Position numbers and translations under genes: made by a program. A stretch of 64,000 bases of DNA from Pseudochelatococcus contaminans (lineage in GTDB: Bacteria > Pseudomonadota > Alphaproteobacteria > Rhizobiales > Beijerinckiaceae): the NCBI RefSeq assembly GCF_014195635.1, contig NZ_JACICC010000001.1, positions 310,001-374,000 on the forward strand, read 5' to 3'. The notes under the pieces were generated by a model. It was not told where the DNA came from. It made no database searches and saw only the letters and a list, made by a program, of their open reading frames with translations. Positions 61,902-64,000 of the stretch are shown here, piece by piece (the first letter of the stretch is position 1; the number at the start of each line of letters is the position of its first letter).

Positions 61902-63389
61902 ATGGCCGTCATGACGACTTCCTCGCCGGAATCGCAGCCCGTTGCCTTGTCCAGCCTGCTGCCGGAAGCCGGCGCGAGCGATGTCGCCGTTACGGGTTTA
62001 CAGCTCGACTCGCGGCGCGTCGAAGCGGGCGACGTGTTCTTCGCCGTTCCGGGGAACAAGCTCGACGGCCGCGCCTTCGCGCTGGATGCCGCGCGGCGCG
62101 GTGCTGCCGCCATTGTCGGTGAGGGTGAGCGCCCGGTCGATCTGCCAGAAGCAACTGCATGGGTGACGGTAGCGAATGTCCGCGCGGCCGTTGCGCACGC
62201 GGCGGCACGGTTTTATCCCCGCCAGCCCGCAAAAGTGCTGGCGGTGACGGGCACGAGCGGCAAGAGTTCAGTCGCGGATTTCACCCGGCAGATTTTCCTT
62301 GTCCTCGGCCAGTCTGCCGCGAGTCTGGGCACCATCGGCGTCGTTGCGCCGTCTGGTGCGGTTTATGGTTCGCTCACCACGCCGGATAGCATCAGCCTGC
62401 ACCGCACGCTGGATGAACTGGCGGGCGAGGGCGTCACGCATCTGGTGCTGGAAGCTTCCTCGCATGGTCTCGACCAGCATCGCCTTGATGGCGTGCGTTT
62501 TGCCGCTGGCGCATTCACCAATCTGGGGCGGGATCATCTGGACTATCACCCGGACGTCGAAGCTTACCTCGCGGCTAAGCTGCGTCTGTTCTCCGCGCTG
62601 CTGCCGCAGGGTGCGCCGGTTGTTATCAACGCCGATTCACCGGAGGCTGCCCGCGTTGCCACGGTCGCACAGGCGCGTGGCCTGCCTTTGATCGGCGTCG
62701 GGGTTTCAGGCGCGGATGTCAGGCTGGAAAGCGTGGTGCGCGAGGGCTTCGGTCAGCGGCTGCGCATCGGGCATGAGGGGCGAACATACGATGTCACCCT
62801 GCCGCTTGCGGGTGATTTTCAGGCATCGAATGCCTTGGTTGCCGCTGGACTGGCACTTGCAGCCGGCGAGGTGCCCGAGCGCGTCTTCAAAGCGCTTGAA
62901 GGGCTAACTGGCGTCAAGGGTCGGCTTGAGCGGGTGGCGGAAGTCAACGGCGGGCTGATCGTGGTGGATTACGCTCACAAGCCGGATGCGCTGGCTTCGG
63001 TTCTCGATACGCTACGTGGTTACGCCACGGGCCGGCTGGTTGTTGTTTTCGGCGCCGGTGGCGACCGTGATCGCGGCAAGCGTCCGCTGATGGGTGCAAT
63101 CGCGGCGGAAAAAGCCGATATCGCCATCGTCACCGACGACAACCCGCGTTCGGAAGAGCCTGCGGCCATCCGTGCGGAGGTGCTGGCTGGCGCGCGCGGC
63201 GCGGCACAGATCGTGGAGATCGGCGACCGTTCGGCGGCCATTCATCACGCCGTCCGGTTGCTGGGGGCGGGGGACGTGCTCGTGGTGGCGGGCAAGGGCC
63301 ATGAAACAGGCCAGATCGTCGGCCAGACCACGCTTCCCTTTTCCGATCATGACACGGTGCTCGCCGCCGTCGCGGAGCTGACATCATGA
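61902..63389 (+). CDS. murE: UDP-MurNAc-L-Ala-D-Glu:meso-DAP ligase
   Basis: Adds the third stem amino acid in peptidoglycan precursor synthesis. The 495 residues show TGLQLDSRRVEAGDVFFAVPG, the ATP loop VTGTSGKSS, LEASSHGLDQHRLDGV, and FTNLGRDHLDYH. The TDDNPRSE motif marks specificity for meso-diaminopimelate. Its stop overlaps the murF start in an ATGA arrangement. Confidence 0.97.
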   Translation: MAVMTTSSPESQPVALSSLLPEAGASDVAVTGLQLDSRRVEAGDVFFAVPGNKLDGRAFALDAARRGAAAIVGEGERPVDLPEATAWVTVANVRAAVAHAAARFYPRQPAKVLAVTGTSGKSSVADFTRQIFLVLGQSAASLGTIGVVAPSGAVYGSLTTPDSISLHRTLDELAGEGVTHLVLEASSHGLDQHRLDGVRFAAGAFTNLGRDHLDYHPDVEAYLAAKLRLFSALLPQGAPVVINADSPEAARVATVAQARGLPLIGVGVSGADVRLESVVREGFGQRLRIGHEGRTYDVTLPLAGDFQASNALVAAGLALAAGEVPERVFKALEGLTGVKGRLERVAEVNGGLIVVDYAHKPDALASVLDTLRGYATGRLVVVFGAGGDRDRGKRPLMGAIAAEKADIAIVTDDNPRSEEPAAIRAEVLAGARGAAQIVEIGDRSAAIHHAVRLLGAGDVLVVAGKGHETGQIVGQTTLPFSDHDTVLAAVAELTS

Positions 63390-64000
63390 CGACACCGGCC
63401 TCGGACACCGTTTCTCCGCACGCCCCGCAACCCGTGGGCCGCCCGGCGGAGGCTTTGTGGTCCCCGCTCGATCTTCTTCCCGCGCTGAATGCCCGCGTCG
63501 TCAACGCGTTGCCGGAGCGCGTGACAGGCATTTCCATCGATACGCGCACGCTGATGCCCGGAGACCTGTTCTTTGCGATCCGGGGAGATAACAGCGACGG
63601 CCACGCCTATGTGTCACAGGCGCTGGCCAAGGGCGCAGCCGCGGCGGTGATCGACGAAGCGCACGCCGCCTCGCGGGTCAACGACGGGCCGCTTTACATC
63701 GTCCGGGATGTGCTTGAATCGCTGGAAAGCCTGGGCAAAGCGGCCCGGGCGCGTACACGGGGCAAGATCGTCGCGGTCACGGGCTCCGTTGGCAAGACCA
63801 GCACCAAGGAGGCCCTGCGGCTGGCGTTGGAAGGGCAGGGGCTGACGCATGCCTCCGTTGCTTCCTACAACAATCACTGGGGCGTGCCGCTGTCGCTGGC
63901 ACGCATGCCGCGACGGGCGCGCTTCGGCATTTTCGAGGTTGGCATGAATGCGCCGGACGAAATCCGGCCCCTGACGCGCCTCGTGCGTCCGCATGTTGCC
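63386..64000 (+). CDS. murF: UDP-MurNAc-tripeptide:D-Ala-D-Ala ligase, N-terminal part (cut by window edge)
   Basis: Adds D-Ala-D-Ala to the precursor. Only the first 205 residues are present; the frame is open at the right edge. It begins with GISIDTRTLMPGDLFFAIRGDN, has the ATP loop VTGSVGKTSTKEALRLAL, then SYNNHWGVPLSLARMP and FEVGMNAPDEI. ATG 63386 overlaps the murE stop, so translation is probably coupled. Confidence 0.96.
   Translation, partial: MTTPASDTVSPHAPQPVGRPAEALWSPLDLLPALNARVVNALPERVTGISIDTRTLMPGDLFFAIRGDNSDGHAYVSQALAKGAAAAVIDEAHAASRVNDGPLYIVRDVLESLESLGKAARARTRGKIVAVTGSVGKTSTKEALRLALEGQGLTHASVASYNNHWGVPLSLARMPRRARFGIFEVGMNAPDEIRPLTRLVRPHVA

Overview
The window is core chromosome of a GC-rich alphaproteobacterium, most likely of the order Hyphomicrobiales (Rhizobiales). 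The evidence is the F1-only atpHAGDC operon, the tsaB-rimI-fur block below murJ-trpS-nfuA, the DUF4170/DUF374/waaA/lpxK/DUF2093 lipid A cluster, a split hisG/hisZ/hisS set, and a plant/alphaproteobacterial-type gshA. No genus can be named from sequence alone. Both ends cut genes: leuS at the left and murF at the right.

Layout. 1-7.6 kb: leuS (-), yggS, then the F1 ATP synthase operon atpHAGDC, closed by a strong terminator. 7.7-12.5 kb: nitroreductase, pyrE, xerC (-) and priA. 12.5-20.7 kb: a long minus-strand run (acyltransferase, fur, rimI, tsaB, RutE-like reductase, NfuA-like scaffold, trpS, murJ, glutamine amidotransferase). 20.9-23.1 kb: groES-groEL with a perfect CIRCE operator, a sigma70-like promoter and two hairpins behind groEL. 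23.3-29.1 kb: META-domain protein, hisG-hisZ-hisS and purD, all minus. 29.3-35.0 kb: xseA and DUF2093 (+), then the lipid A/Kdo operon (-). 35.4-42.6 kb: gshA, radC, map, an FkbM methyltransferase, sfsA and a DEAD-box helicase with a very long basic tail. 42.8-45.3 kb: trpG-trpD-trpC without trpE. 45.6-57.3 kb: a mixed region of small lipoproteins and secreted proteins, DedA, pdxY, NUDIX, cysS, LOG, LysM protein, amn, amidase and lytic transglycosylase. 57.4-57.8 kb: rnpB. 58-64 kb: start of the division and cell-wall cluster mraZ-rsmH-ftsL-ftsI-murE-murF, with overlapping stop/start codons at most joints.

Together the genes cover energy, translation, nucleotide, His and Trp synthesis, protein folding, lipid A, peptidoglycan synthesis and remodelling, and division. 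I saw no CRISPR array, transposase, prophage, restriction system, toxin-antitoxin pair or tRNA gene, so I do not claim a new defence or mobile system.

The most unusual signals are small. A palindromic motif, core GAACGCAAGTTGCG, recurs wholly or in part in six intergenic gaps. Fifteen-base tandem duplications occur at five places, one of them doubling a ribosome site plus start codon. A triple MraZ box lies across the mraZ -10 in reversed orientation. A long-form HisG sits beside HisZ. An AT-rich island lies upstream of the lytic transglycosylase.
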